A stretch of 64,000 nt of DNA from an uncultured Roseobacter sp. (GTDB taxonomy: Bacteria > Pseudomonadota > Alphaproteobacteria > Rhodobacterales > Rhodobacteraceae). The position numbers and the translations under genes were made by a program. Under the pieces are notes generated by a model, which worked only from the letters and a program-made list of their open reading frames with translations, ran no database searches and was not told the DNA's origin. Location of the stretch: contig NZ_CANLQB010000002.1 of assembly GCF_947493125.1 (NCBI RefSeq), forward strand, positions 248,001 to 312,000. Direction: 5' to 3'. Shown piece after piece: positions 1 to 10,324 of the stretch. Each line of letters starts with the position of its first letter. Positions within the stretch are counted from its first letter, which is position 1.

Positions 1-357
1 GACGCGATCCAGCAGACCGCTCACATCCTGTTCGTTGGCCTCAAACGTCGCATCGATTTTCTCCCGGTCTGTCTCATCCGGCGTCCCGACCTCAAGCAGG
101 CTATCCACGAACATCCGCAATCCAAGTTGTGTCGGAATGCGGCCTGCGCTGACATGTGGGCTGTCGAGCAACCCGAGATACTCCAGATCCTGCATCACAT
201 TGCGGATCGTCGCTGCGCTGACCTTTTCGCTAAAATCCCGTGTCAGCGTTCGCGACCCGACAGGCGCTCCGTCTTGGAGATACCCTTCGACCACGCGGCG
301 AAACACCTCGCGAGACCGGTCATTCATTTCTCCAAGGATATGTGACGCGTCATTCAT
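1..357 (-). CDS. hrcA: Heat-inducible transcription repressor HrcA (N-terminal part)
   Basis: HrcA represses heat-shock chaperone genes such as groESL by binding CIRCE operators. Only the first 119 residues lie in the window and the gene runs off the left edge. Visible are the N-terminal winged-helix region (motif APVGSRTL, then SAATIRNVMQDLEYLG and SAGRIPTQLG), which is typical of the family. The start is taken at the ATG at 355-357; a second in-frame ATG lies ten codons further in. It is divergent from rph across 112 bp, in which I see no CIRCE dyad. Identification is firm. The effector and dimerisation part is not visible. Confidence 0.93.
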   Translation of the reverse strand, partial: MNDASHILGEMNDRSREVFRRVVEGYLQDGAPVGSRTLTRDFSEKVSAATIRNVMQDLEYLGLLDSPHVSAGRIPTQLGLRMFVDSLLEVGTPDETDREKIDATFEANEQDVSGLLDRV

Positions 358-469
358 GATAGGACCCTAGCTGAAGCGATATAAAAGCACGAAACGCAAG
401 GAATTCAATCGGGGTTGCATCTCGGCACCGCGGGACGGTATCCGGGAGTACACGAGGAAAGGATATCCG

Positions 470-1183
470 ATGCGACCCTCTGGTCGAGCTCTCGACGAAA
501 TGCGCGCCGTTTCCATCGAAACCGGTTTTACGAAACATGCTGAAGGCTCTGCCCTGATCAAGATGGGCGATACCCATGTGCTCTGCACTGCGACCATCGA
601 GGATCGCGTGCCACCGTTCATCAAGGGCTCCGGTCTGGGATGGGTGACCGCAGAATATGGGATGCTGCCGCGCGCGACCAATACGCGCATGCGCCGCGAA
701 GCCGCCGCTGGCAAGCAAGGTGGTCGCACGATTGAAATCCAGCGCCTGATCGGCCGGTCCCTACGGGCGGGGATCGACCGCGTCGCACTTGGCGAACGGC
801 AGATCACCGTCGACTGTGACGTGTTGCAGGCTGACGGCGGTACGCGCTGCGCGTCCATCACCGGAGGTTGGGTCGCGCTACGTCTGGCGGTCAACAAGCT
901 GATGAAATCCGGCGATGTCATCAGCGATCCGATGCTGGAACCCGTCGCGGCAATCAGCTGTGGCATCTACGCCGGCCAGCCTGTGCTCGACCTCGACTAC
1001 CCGGAGGATTCGGAAGCCGGTGTTGACGGTAACTTCATCATGACCGCGTCGCACCAACTCATCGAAGTGCAGATGAGCGCCGAGGGCGCCACCTATTCGC
1101 GCGACCAGATGAACACACTGATGGATCTGGCCGAGAAAGGCGTGACGGAGCTTGTCTCTGCACAAAAGGCTGTCACCGCGTGA
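470..1183 (+). CDS. rph: Ribonuclease PH
   Basis: A phosphorolytic 3'-5' exoribonuclease that trims the 3' ends of tRNA precursors in the cytoplasm. The protein is 237 residues, the normal family length, and begins MRPSGR as family members do. Phosphate-binding and active-site segments are visible: [16 protein letters not shown] near residues 84-99 and [13 protein letters not shown] near 121-133. The ATG is preceded by the purine-rich stretch gaggaaagga. The stop overlaps the GTG start of rdgB by 4 bp, so the two are translationally coupled. The pairing hrcA/rph/rdgB/hemW is common in this bacterial group. Confidence 0.96.
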   Translation: MRPSGRALDEMRAVSIETGFTKHAEGSALIKMGDTHVLCTATIEDRVPPFIKGSGLGWVTAEYGMLPRATNTRMRREAAAGKQGGRTIEIQRLIGRSLRAGIDRVALGERQITVDCDVLQADGGTRCASITGGWVALRLAVNKLMKSGDVISDPMLEPVAAISCGIYAGQPVLDLDYPEDSEAGVDGNFIMTASHQLIEVQMSAEGATYSRDQMNTLMDLAEKGVTELVSAQKAVTA

Positions 1184-1791
1184 CCCGAAAGTTTGATGGC
1201 AAAAGGATCCTGATTGCCACGCACAACGCGGGCAAACTTGAGGAGATGGAGGAGCTGTTCGAGCCATACGGTATCGATGTCGTCGGTGCTGCCACGATGA
1301 ACCTGCCGGAGCCGGACGAGACAGAGACCACCTTTGTCGGCAATGCCCGGATCAAGGCCCGCGCCGCAGTCGCGGCCACCGGTCTTCCTGCGCTGGCGGA
1401 TGACTCCGGCATAGAGGTGGATGCGCTTGATGGCCAGCCTGGGGTTTACACAGCGGACTGGGCAGAAACCTCCGAGGGCCGGGACTTCGTGATGGCGATG
1501 ACCAAGACCCACCAGATGCTCGAAGACAAGGGTGCTGCGCATCCACGCACCGCACGCTTTTGCGCCACCTTCGTGCTCGCCTGGCCCGACGGGCATGAAG
1601 AGGTGTTCGAGGGTACGGCCGAGGGCACTCTGGTCTGGCCGATGCGCGGTCATACGGGGCACGGATACGACCCCATGTTCCAACCCCTTGGGCACGACCA
1701 AACCTTTGCGGAAATGGATCCGAGCGAGAAGAATCGTATCAGCCACCGTGCCGATGCCTTCACCAAACTCGTTGCTGGTTGTTTTGGCTGA
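1180..1791 (+). CDS. rdgB: dITP/XTP pyrophosphatase (RdgB/HAM1 family)
   Basis: This enzyme hydrolyses non-canonical purine nucleoside triphosphates (dITP, XTP) to monophosphates and so keeps deaminated bases out of DNA. It is 203 residues and starts at a GTG overlapping the rph stop. Family motifs are the substrate loop THNAGK at residues 14-19, ADDSG at 73-77, GHGYDPMF in the C-terminal half and SEKNRISHR near the end. The next gene, hemW, begins inside its last codons, so rph-rdgB-hemW reads as one operon. Confidence 0.95.
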   Translation: MTRKFDGKRILIATHNAGKLEEMEELFEPYGIDVVGAATMNLPEPDETETTFVGNARIKARAAVAATGLPALADDSGIEVDALDGQPGVYTADWAETSEGRDFVMAMTKTHQMLEDKGAAHPRTARFCATFVLAWPDGHEEVFEGTAEGTLVWPMRGHTGHGYDPMFQPLGHDQTFAEMDPSEKNRISHRADAFTKLVAGCFG

Positions 1792-2941
1792 GGACTGGGA
1801 AGCAGGCGGCTTCGGCCTCTATCTGCACTGGCCCTTCTGCGAGGCGAAATGCCCCTACTGCGACTTCAATAGCCATGTGAGCCGACAGATCGACCAAGCC
1901 GCTTGGTGCGAAGCCTACCTAAAGGAATTGGACCGGGCAGCAACGGAAACATCGGGTCGCATTCTAAGCTCAGTTTTTTTCGGCGGAGGCACACCCAGCC
2001 TTATGGCGCCCGAAACAGTGGCCCGCGTGATCGAGAAAATCCGCGCCAGTTGGCCCTGTATCAACGATCTGGAGATCACGCTCGAGGCGAATCCCAGTTC
2101 TGTCGAGGCGGGCCGGTTCCAGGCATTCCGTGACGCGGGCGTCAATCGCATCTCCATGGGCATACAGGCTCTGAACGATTCCGATCTTGAAAAGCTCGGG
2201 CGACTGCACACTGCGCAAGAGGCCATGGCCGCGTTTGACATTGCACGAAATTGCTTTGACCGCGTCAGCTTCGATCTGATCTATGCGCGACAGGGCCAAT
2301 CTCTCGCAGATTGGCGCGCGGAACTGGAGCGCGCGTTGTCGATGGCGGTGGATCATCTGTCGCTCTACCAACTAACTATCGAACAAGGCACAGCCTTCGG
2401 CGACCGCTACAACGCCGGCAAGCTGCGCGGGCTGCCCGACGAAGACCTAAGCGCTGATCTCTTCAGTCTGACGCAGGACATCTGCGACCAGCATGGGCTT
2501 CCCGCCTATGAAGTCTCAAACCATGCGCGGGACGGGGCGCAGTCGCGGCACAACCTGATCTATTGGCGCTATGGCGACTATGTGGGTATTGGTCCCGGCG
2601 CCCACGGACGGCTCTCGCTTGATGGACATCGATGGGCGACCGAATGCTATGCCAACCCAGCGCAGTGGCTGGACGTGACCTCAAAAGGAAGCGGCGAGAA
2701 ACCACGGACGCGGCTTTCGTCCGATGATCAGGCCAGTGAATTTCTGTTGATGGGGCTTCGCCTCAAGGAAGGGCTGTCCATGAGCCGTTTCACTGCACTC
2801 AAAGGCGCACCCCTACCGAGACAGAAGTTAGATGACCTCGAAGAGTTGGGCCTTCTTACGCGCGAGGACGGATATTTAATTATTTTAAATCAAGGTGTTA
2901 TGGTTTTAGATGCCGTGATTGAAGCGCTGCTGACCGATTAG
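1754..2941 (+). CDS. hemW: Radical SAM heme chaperone HemW (HemN-like)
   Basis: HemW binds heme and a [4Fe-4S] cluster and is thought to hand heme to respiratory proteins. It resembles HemN but is not the coproporphyrinogen oxidase. The radical-SAM cluster motif Cx3CxxC is at C29, C33 and C36 (HWPFCEAKCPYCDF), followed by FFGGGTPSLM and the HemW-type segment HNLIYWRYGDYVGIGPGAHGR. The frame is open well upstream inside rdgB. I place the start at ATG 1754 (395 residues), but TTG codons at 1772 or 1784 are also possible. The last codons run into the convergent parB stop. Bases 2871-2895 are unusually AT-rich for this gene. Confidence 0.9.
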   Translation: MPSPNSLLVVLAEDWEAGGFGLYLHWPFCEAKCPYCDFNSHVSRQIDQAAWCEAYLKELDRAATETSGRILSSVFFGGGTPSLMAPETVARVIEKIRASWPCINDLEITLEANPSSVEAGRFQAFRDAGVNRISMGIQALNDSDLEKLGRLHTAQEAMAAFDIARNCFDRVSFDLIYARQGQSLADWRAELERALSMAVDHLSLYQLTIEQGTAFGDRYNAGKLRGLPDEDLSADLFSLTQDICDQHGLPAYEVSNHARDGAQSRHNLIYWRYGDYVGIGPGAHGRLSLDGHRWATECYANPAQWLDVTSKGSGEKPRTRLSSDDQASEFLLMGLRLKEGLSMSRFTALKGAPLPRQKLDDLEELGLLTREDGYLIILNQGVMVLDAVIEALLTD

Positions 2942-3837
2942 GTCGCGCTTAGTATTCGGCAGAGCTCATCCAGATCATCAAGTGACTTATAGTGCAGGGT
3001 CAGTTGCCCCGTTTCGCCGCCTGGTTTGTGCGTCAGGACCACCTTCATACCTAGTGAAGCAGACAGATCATCTTCGAGGGCCTTGGTATCCGCATCCTTC
3101 GGCTCCACCTTCGTTCTGCGCGCGGTCGCGGGATCCGGCCCGCTGTCTTCCACGGCATGTCTTTTCACCAACGCTTCAGTGGCCCGCACCGAGAGGCCAT
3201 CTTTGACAATCATCTGCGCGAGCTTCAACGGGTCTCTGGCTGGTATGAGCGCCCGTGCATGACCGGAACTCAAATCTCCTCTCCGCACCATCTCCAATAC
3301 GGTCTCTGGCAGATTCAGAAGACGCAGGAGGTTGGCAATATGACTGCGGCTCTTGCCAAGGGCTTCGGCCAGCTTCTCCTGAGTATGCCCAAATCGGTCC
3401 ATGAGCTGCCGATATCCCGCCGCCTCTTCAACGGGATTAAGGTCTGCGCGCTGGATGTTTTCGATAATGGCGACTTCTAGCACTTCAACATCGGTGAAGC
3501 TCCGCACAACAACCGGTAGCTCGTGAAGCTTTGCCGCTTGGGCCGCACGCCACCGGCGCTCTCCGGCAACAATTTCATACTGATTGTCTGCAACTGATCT
3601 GACAATCAGAGGTTGAATTACGCCCTTCTCTCGAATGGAGGCAGTGAGGTCATCAAGGTCACCCTCAACAAAACGCTTCCTCGGCTGGTCAGGATTGGGC
3701 GCAATCTGTTCGATCGGAACCATCCGCTCGGCAGCAGATGGCCCGGCACTGACAACGGTCTCCGTTTCAGCCACATCGGACATCAACGCTGACAATCCGC
3801 GGCCTAACCCGCGCTTTCGATCTGCTTTACTTGCCAT
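2938..3837 (-). CDS. parB: Chromosome-partitioning protein ParB
   Basis: ParB binds parS sites near the origin, spreads as a CTP-dependent clamp and works with ParA to segregate origins. The 299-residue protein has the basic N-terminus RKRGLGRGLSALM (ParA-contacting in relatives), the GERRWR box at 92-97 that forms the CTP pocket, a central helix-turn-helix (GKSRSHIANLLRLLNLP) and a C-terminal dimerisation domain. It lies 9 bp downstream of parA and is last in the rho-mnmE-mnmG-rsmG-parA-parB run. Two parS palindromes lie 1.4 and 3.3 kb upstream. Confidence 0.97.
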   Translation of the reverse strand: MASKADRKRGLGRGLSALMSDVAETETVVSAGPSAAERMVPIEQIAPNPDQPRKRFVEGDLDDLTASIREKGVIQPLIVRSVADNQYEIVAGERRWRAAQAAKLHELPVVVRSFTDVEVLEVAIIENIQRADLNPVEEAAGYRQLMDRFGHTQEKLAEALGKSRSHIANLLRLLNLPETVLEMVRRGDLSSGHARALIPARDPLKLAQMIVKDGLSVRATEALVKRHAVEDSGPDPATARRTKVEPKDADTKALEDDLSASLGMKVVLTHKPGGETGQLTLHYKSLDDLDELCRILSAT

Positions 3838-3846
3838 GCCTGCCTC

Positions 3847-4656
3847 CTAAGCAGCTGTCTTCGTGTTTCTGGTCAGTACTTCCTGCGCAAGCGCCCGATA
3901 CGCCTGCGCGCCTTTCGACCCAGTGTCATAGGTCAGGACCGGCATGGCAAAGGACGGTGCTTCGCTGACCCTCACGTTCCGCGGAATCCGAGTGCTGAAG
4001 ACCAGCTCTCCCAGGTTGTCGCGCGCATCCTGTTCGACCTGAAGCGACAAGTTGTTGCGTCTATCATACATGGTCAACACAATGCCCTCGATCCGCAAAT
4101 CCTTGTTCCCGCTCTGACGGACCTCCCGGATGGTCAACATCAGTTGCGATAACCCTTCGAGAGCGAAGAACTCACTTTGCAATGGGACGAGAACCGAATG
4201 CGCTGCGATCATCGCATTCACGGTCAACAGATTAAGGGATGGCGGACAGTCAATCAGGATATAGTCAAGCCCGAACGCATCAATTGCAGGCTGCCTCAAG
4301 GCATCATGTAAAAGGAAACTGCGCTTCTCATTTGAGATAAGCTCCATGTCTGCTGAGGACAGATCGACCGTCGCAGGCACAATCATGAGACCGGGTGTGA
4401 CAGTCGGCATCACCACCGAGCTCAAATCTACATCGTCGAGCAAAAGGTCATATGTCGTATAGTTGCGATCCTCGACCTCAATACCTAGACCTGTCGACGC
4501 ATTTCCTTGTGGGTCAAGATCGATAACAAGAACGTTTTGACTGGATTCTGCCAAGGCTGCCGCAAGATTTATCGCCGTTGTCGTTTTGCCCACGCCACCC
4601 TTTTGATTGGCAACAGCAATGATCTTGGGGCTCTTTGCGTGGGACGTATCAGGCAC
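3847..4656 (-). CDS. parA: Chromosome-partitioning ATPase ParA
   Basis: A ParA/MinD-type ATPase that binds DNA non-specifically in its ATP form and pulls ParB-parS complexes apart. It is 269 residues with a deviant Walker A motif KGGVGKTT at 19-26, the switch region [13 protein letters not shown] and [10 protein letters not shown]. This is the chromosomal, short type without an N-terminal DNA-binding domain. Its start overlaps the 3' end of rsmG by 8 bp, and parB follows after 9 bp, giving tight coupling. Confidence 0.97.
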   Translation of the reverse strand: MPDTSHAKSPKIIAVANQKGGVGKTTTAINLAAALAESSQNVLVIDLDPQGNASTGLGIEVEDRNYTTYDLLLDDVDLSSVVMPTVTPGLMIVPATVDLSSADMELISNEKRSFLLHDALRQPAIDAFGLDYILIDCPPSLNLLTVNAMIAAHSVLVPLQSEFFALEGLSQLMLTIREVRQSGNKDLRIEGIVLTMYDRRNNLSLQVEQDARDNLGELVFSTRIPRNVRVSEAPSFAMPVLTYDTGSKGAQAYRALAQEVLTRNTKTAA

Positions 4657-5254
4657 GTTCGATCTCTCTCACCTCGAGGACAGCCGCTTTTGGGTTGGTC
4701 TTGCTTTTATGAGCGACAAGATCAAAAGACCACGTCTCACGCGCGATTTCGACCTCTTTCTCCCAGGTTTCGCCCTTGAGAAACACGGCCGCTCCATGTT
4801 TCTTAAGGTGCCTTTGCGCGAACGACAGCAAAGTACCAAGATCCGACAAAGCACGGGCTGAAATCACATCGCATCCGCGCGGATCCGCAGCTTCCACTCG
4901 GTCGATAATGACGTCTGCATTCAAATCGAGCTCACGGATCACGGTACGCAGAAAAGTCGATTTTCGAATATCGCTTTCAATCAGCGTCACTGACATCTCA
5001 GGGGAGCCTTCCTTCGCTAAAATCGCAACAACAAGACCGGGCAAGCCGCCACCACTTCCGATATCCACCCAGTTGTGCGCCGCGTGGCAAAGGGGGTAGA
5101 TCTGGGCAGAATCCCATATATGGCGGTTCCAAATATCTTTAGCACTTGATTTAGATATCAAGTTGATACGCGCGGACCACTTTTGGAGCAGATCGTGATA
5201 AGCGCTTAGCCGATCCATTGTTTCACGTGAAACATCCAGACCGGACAATGTCAT
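4649..5254 (-). CDS. rsmG: 16S rRNA (guanine-N7)-methyltransferase RsmG (GidB)
   Basis: Methylates N7 of a guanine in the 530 loop of 16S rRNA using S-adenosylmethionine. The protein is 201 residues with the SAM-binding loop [11 protein letters not shown] at 63-73 and the RsmG segment [13 protein letters not shown] near 25-37. The start overlaps the mnmG stop by 4 bp. Residues 8-12 (VSRET) are encoded by a parS palindrome at 5219-5234, so this part of the gene serves both as coding sequence and as a segregation site. Confidence 0.95.
   Translation of the reverse strand: MTLSGLDVSRETMDRLSAYHDLLQKWSARINLISKSSAKDIWNRHIWDSAQIYPLCHAAHNWVDIGSGGGLPGLVVAILAKEGSPEMSVTLIESDIRKSTFLRTVIRELDLNADVIIDRVEAADPRGCDVISARALSDLGTLLSFAQRHLKKHGAAVFLKGETWEKEVEIARETWSFDLVAHKSKTNPKAAVLEVREIERA
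5219..5234. other. parS: parS centromere site 1
   Basis: The 16-bp palindrome TGTTTCACGTGAAACA is a perfect match to the widely conserved bacterial parS consensus. It lies inside codons 8-12 of rsmG, 0.6 kb upstream of parA, and about 5 kb from the candidate origin. It should be a ParB loading site. Confidence 0.93.
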
Positions 5255-7122
5255 GCGTGTTTCCTTCGCTCAGACTGTTTGATGCGAGCCAAGATCAACG
5301 TCAAAGCCGCCGGTGTCATGCCCTCTATCCGCGATGCTTGAGCCAAAGAGCTTGGCCTTGTCATCTCTAACTTTGCTTTGAGCTCATTGGATAAACCCGG
5401 CAGTTCTTCATAGTCGAAATCGCTTGGAATGGCGTGTTTCTCGTCCTTCTGAAGCAAAGCGATATCTTTTTGCTGCCGCTGGATGTAGTTCGCGTAGAGC
5501 GCCTCCCGCTCCATCTGACGCCGCGTTTCTATGTCGATATGCTCAAAGTTCGAATCCAATTTCGCCACCTCAGCAAAAGAGACATCGGGAAACGCGAGAA
5601 ACTGCATCGCCGTCCGTTTCGATCCGTCCTGGTTCACCTTGATGCCCGCTTCAGATGCCTCTGACGGCGTATAGGTCTCTCTTGTCAGAATATCTCTCGC
5701 GGATTCAAGGCGATCCAGCTTTTCAGCGAAACAGCGCGCGCGCCGATCTCCGACGCAACCCAACGCGAGTCCTGTCGGCGTCAGGCGTTGATCCGCATTA
5801 TCAGCGCGCAACGACAGACGGAACTCAGCCCGCGACGTAAACATTCTGTAGGGTTCTGATACGCCGCGTGTCGTCAGGTCGTCGATCATCACACCGATGT
5901 AACTCTCCGCCCGCGAGAACACCGCCGGCTCCCGCTCTCGGATACTCAGCGCCGCGTTTAAACCCGCCACGAGGCCTTGCGCAGCGGCCTCTTCATACCC
6001 TGTCGTGCCATTGATCTGCCCGGCAAGGTATAGGCCTGGCACATCAGGAAGCGCCAAAGTCCCATCAAGCGCCCGAGGATCGACGTAATCATATTCAATT
6101 GCATACCCTGGCTGCAGAATAGCAGCCTCCTCCAGACCATAGATCGAATGGACATAGTCTTCCTGGATCGCCTCAGGCAGAGAGGTTGAAATGCCGTTCG
6201 GATAAATGGCGTGAGTAGACAGCCCCTCAGGCTCCAAAAAGATCTGATGCGAGGTCTTATCAGCAAACCGAACAACCTTATCCTCGATCGACGGACAGTA
6301 CCGCGGGCCAACCCCATCAATGTGTCCGCCGTACATTGCAGATTTTTGCAGGTTTTTTCGAATGATATCATGTGTTTCTTCATTTGTATGCGTGATGCCA
6401 CATGATACTTGTCTGGCGGAGATACCCTTCGACAGAAACGAAAAAAGAACCGGATCCGCGTCGCCTGGTTGATCATTCAGCACATCCCAACGGATCGTCC
6501 GAGCATCCAGACGCGGCGGCGTGCCCGTTTTCAGCCTTCCCAACGGCAGCTGAAACGAGTCGATGCGCTCCGCCAATTTCACAGACGCATTTTCACCCAT
6601 CCGACCACCTGAGCGCGAGACATCCCCGACATGAATTACTCCTCGGAGGAATGTACCTGTTGTCAGAACCACGCGTTCAGAAATAATCTCGTTTCCGTCC
6701 GCCAGAATCACACCGGTGACTCGGTCTCCCGACATTCGAAAATCGACGACCTCGCCAGTCAAGACGGTCAGATTGTCTTGGTTCTTCGTCTCAGCCAACA
6801 TCTCTGTGTGATAGATGGCGCGATCGGACTGCGCGCGTGGGCCCTGAACCGCCGGGCCTTTTCGCCGGTTCAATAGCCGAAACTGAATTCCAGCCTTGTC
6901 TGCAACGCGTCCCATCACACCATCTAGTGCGTCGATCTCACGAACCAGGTGGCCCTTCCCAAGACCGCCAATCGCGGGATTGCAGGACATCGCACCTATG
7001 CCAGCTTCGGAAAGCGTAACGAGGGCTGTCTTGACGCCCATACGCGCGGCAGCATGGGCTGCTTCGCATCCCGCATGCCCGCCGCCTACAACAACCACGC
7101 CAAAATGTTTCACGTGAAACAC
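5251..7122 (-). CDS. mnmG: tRNA uridine 5-carboxymethylaminomethyl-modification enzyme MnmG (GidA)
   Basis: With MnmE, this FAD enzyme installs the carboxymethylaminomethyl group on U34 of certain tRNAs. Motifs are the N-terminal dinucleotide fold [36 protein letters not shown] and the C-terminal [18 protein letters not shown]. The frame is open further upstream, but GTG at 7120-7122, 4 bp after the mnmE stop, gives 623 residues with the N-terminus FHVKH that is common in related species. That stretch is encoded by the second parS site. Upstream and downstream genes (mnmE, rsmG) are close or overlapping. Confidence 0.95.
   Translation of the reverse strand: MFHVKHFGVVVVGGGHAGCEAAHAAARMGVKTALVTLSEAGIGAMSCNPAIGGLGKGHLVREIDALDGVMGRVADKAGIQFRLLNRRKGPAVQGPRAQSDRAIYHTEMLAETKNQDNLTVLTGEVVDFRMSGDRVTGVILADGNEIISERVVLTTGTFLRGVIHVGDVSRSGGRMGENASVKLAERIDSFQLPLGRLKTGTPPRLDARTIRWDVLNDQPGDADPVLFSFLSKGISARQVSCGITHTNEETHDIIRKNLQKSAMYGGHIDGVGPRYCPSIEDKVVRFADKTSHQIFLEPEGLSTHAIYPNGISTSLPEAIQEDYVHSIYGLEEAAILQPGYAIEYDYVDPRALDGTLALPDVPGLYLAGQINGTTGYEEAAAQGLVAGLNAALSIREREPAVFSRAESYIGVMIDDLTTRGVSEPYRMFTSRAEFRLSLRADNADQRLTPTGLALGCVGDRRARCFAEKLDRLESARDILTRETYTPSEASEAGIKVNQDGSKRTAMQFLAFPDVSFAEVAKLDSNFEHIDIETRRQMEREALYANYIQRQQKDIALLQKDEKHAIPSDFDYEELPGLSNELKAKLEMTRPSSLAQASRIEGMTPAALTLILARIKQSERRKHA
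7106..7121. other. parS: parS centromere site 2
   Basis: A second perfect copy of TGTTTCACGTGAAACA. It covers the first codons of mnmG (encoding VFHVKH) and includes part of its GTG start codon. It lies 1.9 kb from site 1 and 3.2 kb from the candidate origin. Confidence 0.93.
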
Positions 7123-7126
7123 CTTT

Positions 7127-8413
7127 TCACTTTCCCAAACAGAAGCTCGCGAATATCTCGTCCAGAAGATTCTCGACATCCACACGACCCACGACCGATT
7201 CCAGGGCTCGAATCGCGCTGCGGAGCTCCTCCACGGCTATATCATAGTGCTCCGAACCTCGACCAGCGAGGTCCATCGCTATCTGCAGCTGTTGGTCAGC
7301 CGTTTTCATGGCCTGTCGATGCCTATCTCGTATGGCGAGTCCTGCTCCTCCGGCACGCATCGACAATGTCCTCTGTATCCGCGAAACCAGCTCTCTGACC
7401 CCATATCCTGTTTTTCCTGAAACTCCATCCACAGAATCTTGTTGAAGGTCCGCCTTTGCCCGGACCACAACGTCATCTTTCTCGGGCTCCAACATCAAAG
7501 GCTCATCCGAATCCTTCAAAAATATCCGCATGTCCGCCATCTTTGCACGCTCGATTGCGCGAGAGACCCCAATTGCTTCAATGCTATCCTCACTCTCTCG
7601 CAGGCCCGCCGTATCGAGGAAAGTGACCGCTAGCCCGTCGAGATCCATGCGCACTTCGATAATGTCCCGCGTCGTTCCCGCAATTTCCGATGTAATTGCG
7701 GCATCTCTGCCAGCCAGTCTGTTCAGCAAGGTGGATTTACCCGCGTTCGGTGGGCCGACAATCGCGACTTCAAATCCTGATCGGATGCGTTCGGCGACAA
7801 AACTGCCAGCGATTTCATCTGACAATTGGGACCGCACACCAACCAGCAAATCCAGAACTTCCGGAGAAACATCGACAGGGACATCCTCATCAGCAAAATC
7901 GATGGTTGCCTCCAAAAGCGCTGCAGCACGTATCAGATCCCGCCGCCAGCCTTCAACACGGTCACCCAACGCGCCAGAAAAAACGCGCACCGCCTGCTTA
8001 CGCTGCGCCTCGGTCTCAGCGTCAATGAGATCCGCCAAACCCTCAACCTGCGCCAAGTCCATTCTGCCGTTCGACAATGCGCGACGTGTGAACTCACCAG
8101 GCTCCGCCAACCGCGCGTTGGGGGCCGCAGACAGCTCCTCCAAAACCGCACTCACAACCGCCTGGCTTCCGTGCAAATGAAGTTCCACGACATCTTCGCC
8201 TGTGAAGCTGTTCGGCGCTTCAAAGACAAGGATCAGCGCATGATCGAGCACCTGCCCGTAGCGCTTTCGCAAGACACGGGTCGCGGCTGTCCGCGCCGGA
8301 GGCAGGGCTCCTGACAAATCTTGACCAATTTTAAGCGCATGCAGTCCGGATACGCGAATGATCGACACTCCGGCACGACCAGATGCCGTCGCCAGGGCAA
8401 ATATCGTATCCAT
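7127..8413 (-). CDS. mnmE: tRNA modification GTPase MnmE (TrmE)
   Basis: The GTPase partner of MnmG in modification of tRNA wobble uridine. It has an N-terminal folate-binding domain (about residues 1-115), a helical domain and an inserted G domain. Visible are G1 GPPNAGKST at 220-228, G3 DTAG at 267-270 and the C-terminal catalytic motif FCLGK (CxGK). The G4 motif reads AKAD at 319-322 instead of NKxD, so the usual guanine-reading Asn is replaced. At 428 residues it is slightly shorter than the E. coli protein, mainly in the G domain. It lies 29 bp after rho. Confidence 0.95.
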   Translation of the reverse strand: MDTIFALATASGRAGVSIIRVSGLHALKIGQDLSGALPPARTAATRVLRKRYGQVLDHALILVFEAPNSFTGEDVVELHLHGSQAVVSAVLEELSAAPNARLAEPGEFTRRALSNGRMDLAQVEGLADLIDAETEAQRKQAVRVFSGALGDRVEGWRRDLIRAAALLEATIDFADEDVPVDVSPEVLDLLVGVRSQLSDEIAGSFVAERIRSGFEVAIVGPPNAGKSTLLNRLAGRDAAITSEIAGTTRDIIEVRMDLDGLAVTFLDTAGLRESEDSIEAIGVSRAIERAKMADMRIFLKDSDEPLMLEPEKDDVVVRAKADLQQDSVDGVSGKTGYGVRELVSRIQRTLSMRAGGAGLAIRDRHRQAMKTADQQLQIAMDLAGRGSEHYDIAVEELRSAIRALESVVGRVDVENLLDEIFASFCLGK

Positions 8414-8442
8414 ATATTAACCCACTGTTTTAAAACAATAAG

Positions 8443-9762
8443 TTACGTATTCATCGAATCGAAGAAGTCCGAATTTGTCTTCGTCTGTTTGAGCTTTGAA
8501 ATCAGGAATTCAATCGCGTCGGTGGTACCCATCGGATTGAGAATACGCCGAAGTACGAAGGTCTTCTGCAGATCAACCTTATCAACCAGCAGATCTTCCT
8601 TCCGCGTTCCGGACTTCAGGATGTCCATCGCCGGGAACACGCGTTTGTCCGCTATCTTGCGATCCAGAACAATCTCCGAGTTGCCGGTGCCTTTGAACTC
8701 TTCGAAGATAACCTCATCCATCCGGCTGCCCGTATCAATCAACGCGGTTGCAATAATCGTGAGGGACCCGCCCTCCTCTATGTTCCGCGCCGCTCCGAAG
8801 AATCGTTTGGGGCGTTGCAGGGCGTTCGCATCCACACCACCGGTCAGAACCTTGCCGGATGATGGCACCACCGTATTGAATGCCCGACCCAGACGCGTAA
8901 TGGAATCGAGCAGAATAACCACATCGCGCTTGTGCTCAACCAGTCGCTTGGCCTTCTCGATCACCATATCCGAGACCGCCACATGCCGCGTCGCCGGCTC
9001 GTCAAACGTGGAGGACACCACTTCGCCCTTCACCGAGCGTTGCATGTCCGTCACCTCTTCAGGTCGCTCATCGATCAGGAGCACGATCAGATAGCATTCA
9101 GGATGGTTGCGCTCGATCGAGTTGGCGATGTTCTGCAGAAGAACTGTCTTACCTGTCCGCGGAGGTGCGACAATCAAAGATCTCTGGCCTTTGCCGATGG
9201 GCGCCACAAGATCAATGATTCGCGAAGACCTGTCTTTGACGGTCGGATCGTCCGTTTCCATCGTCAGCCGTTCATCAGGATAAAGCGGCGTCAGGTTTTC
9301 GAAGGCGACCTTATGGCGTGCCTTCTCCGGATCTTCGAAGTTGATCTGTGTGACATCGAGCAACCCAAAGTACCGTTCATTGTCATCGGGTGCCTTGATG
9401 ACGCCCTCGATGGTATCGCCCGTCCGAAGGGAGTATTTGCGGATCATCTCGGGCGAGACATAAATGTCATCGGGGCCCGGCAGGTAATTCGCTTCGGGTG
9501 ATCGCAGAAATCCAAAGCCATCCTGAAGAACTTCGAGCACCCCATCACCGGAGATTTCCCAGCCCTCATCCGCCCGCTCTCGCAGGATCTGGAACATCAT
9601 CTCACCTTTCCGCATGGTGGATGCGTTCTCGATTTCCAGATCTTCCGCCATCGACAAAAGATCTTTCGGGCTCTTCCGTTTGAGATCTGCGAGATTCAAC
9701 GTTTCAAGCGCATCTGCCACGGTTGGCGTGTCACTCATATCTGTTGTCATGAAACTACCCAT
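8443..9762 (-). CDS. rho: Transcription termination factor Rho
   Basis: A hexameric RNA-dependent ATPase that ends transcription at rut sites. The 439-residue frame has the N-terminal segment [21 protein letters not shown], the RNA-binding cold-shock-like domain with GFGFLRSPE, and the ATPase core with Walker [13 protein letters not shown] and the segment [14 protein letters not shown]. In-frame ATGs at 9750 and 9738 are also plausible starts. It is the first gene of the minus-strand run down to parB, 112 bp from hemJ. That spacer probably holds a promoter, but I could not define one. Confidence 0.96.
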   Translation of the reverse strand: MGSFMTTDMSDTPTVADALETLNLADLKRKSPKDLLSMAEDLEIENASTMRKGEMMFQILRERADEGWEISGDGVLEVLQDGFGFLRSPEANYLPGPDDIYVSPEMIRKYSLRTGDTIEGVIKAPDDNERYFGLLDVTQINFEDPEKARHKVAFENLTPLYPDERLTMETDDPTVKDRSSRIIDLVAPIGKGQRSLIVAPPRTGKTVLLQNIANSIERNHPECYLIVLLIDERPEEVTDMQRSVKGEVVSSTFDEPATRHVAVSDMVIEKAKRLVEHKRDVVILLDSITRLGRAFNTVVPSSGKVLTGGVDANALQRPKRFFGAARNIEEGGSLTIIATALIDTGSRMDEVIFEEFKGTGNSEIVLDRKIADKRVFPAMDILKSGTRKEDLLVDKVDLQKTFVLRRILNPMGTTDAIEFLISKLKQTKTNSDFFDSMNT

Positions 9763-9874
9763 TCCCAGCCGAGGCGTCTCAGGCTGGCTTGTCTTTGATG
9801 ATGTCAGGTCTGCGCCGACCCCGGACGGGGCGGTAAACAGGTCTTAGGCGGCTGCTGGTGCCGAGTCAATTGCT

Positions 9875-10324
9875 TCAGAAGCGAACCACAACCGACAAGA
9901 CGATCAAAACCATCAGAAGTGTCGGCACTTCATTCATCATCCGGTAATGGCGGCCAGAAAGCTGATTGTCTGATCTCAGGAAATCCTTCCGGCGTAACCC
10001 AAGCCAATGGTGAAACCATGTCATGCCCAAGACACCGGCAGCTTTTGTCCAAGGCCAGACCTCAGCCCAACTGACGATCCCGGGTGTGAACACGAGGCAA
10101 AGACCCAGAACCCAGGTGGCGATCATCGCAGGGTTCATGATCACCCTCAGAAGTTTGAGTTCCATTGTCTGAAAAAGCTCGTGCGTTGCACCGTTTTGCC
10201 CGACCTGTTCGGCATGATAGACAAAGAGACGGGGCAAATAGAACAGCCCAGCCATCCAGGCGATGACCGCCATGATGTGGAACGCCTTTATCCATGGGTA
10301 AGCAAGCGCGAGAAGGTCTGACAT
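9875..10324 (-). CDS. hemJ: Protoporphyrinogen IX oxidase HemJ
   Basis: A small heme-containing inner-membrane protein that oxidises protoporphyrinogen IX to protoporphyrin IX in bacteria lacking HemG/HemY-type oxidases. It is 149 residues with four predicted membrane segments and conserved histidines in KAFHIMAVIAWMAGLFYLPRLFVYH and MTWFHHWLGL. It is the last gene before the candidate origin and reads away from it. In other alphaproteobacteria heme genes also flank the chromosomal origin. It may share a transcript with rho, but the 112-bp gap leaves this open. Confidence 0.92.
   Translation of the reverse strand: MSDLLALAYPWIKAFHIMAVIAWMAGLFYLPRLFVYHAEQVGQNGATHELFQTMELKLLRVIMNPAMIATWVLGLCLVFTPGIVSWAEVWPWTKAAGVLGMTWFHHWLGLRRKDFLRSDNQLSGRHYRMMNEVPTLLMVLIVLSVVVRF

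Noticed and set aside
358-469. CIRCE operator between hrcA and rph
   Set aside because: No TTAGCACTC/GAGTGCTAA-like dyad is present in the spacer.
2871-2910. AT-rich stretch in the end of hemW as a sign of transfer or an insertion
   Set aside because: The reading frame and HemW C-terminal length stay normal, and the stretch is too short to mean more than local composition.
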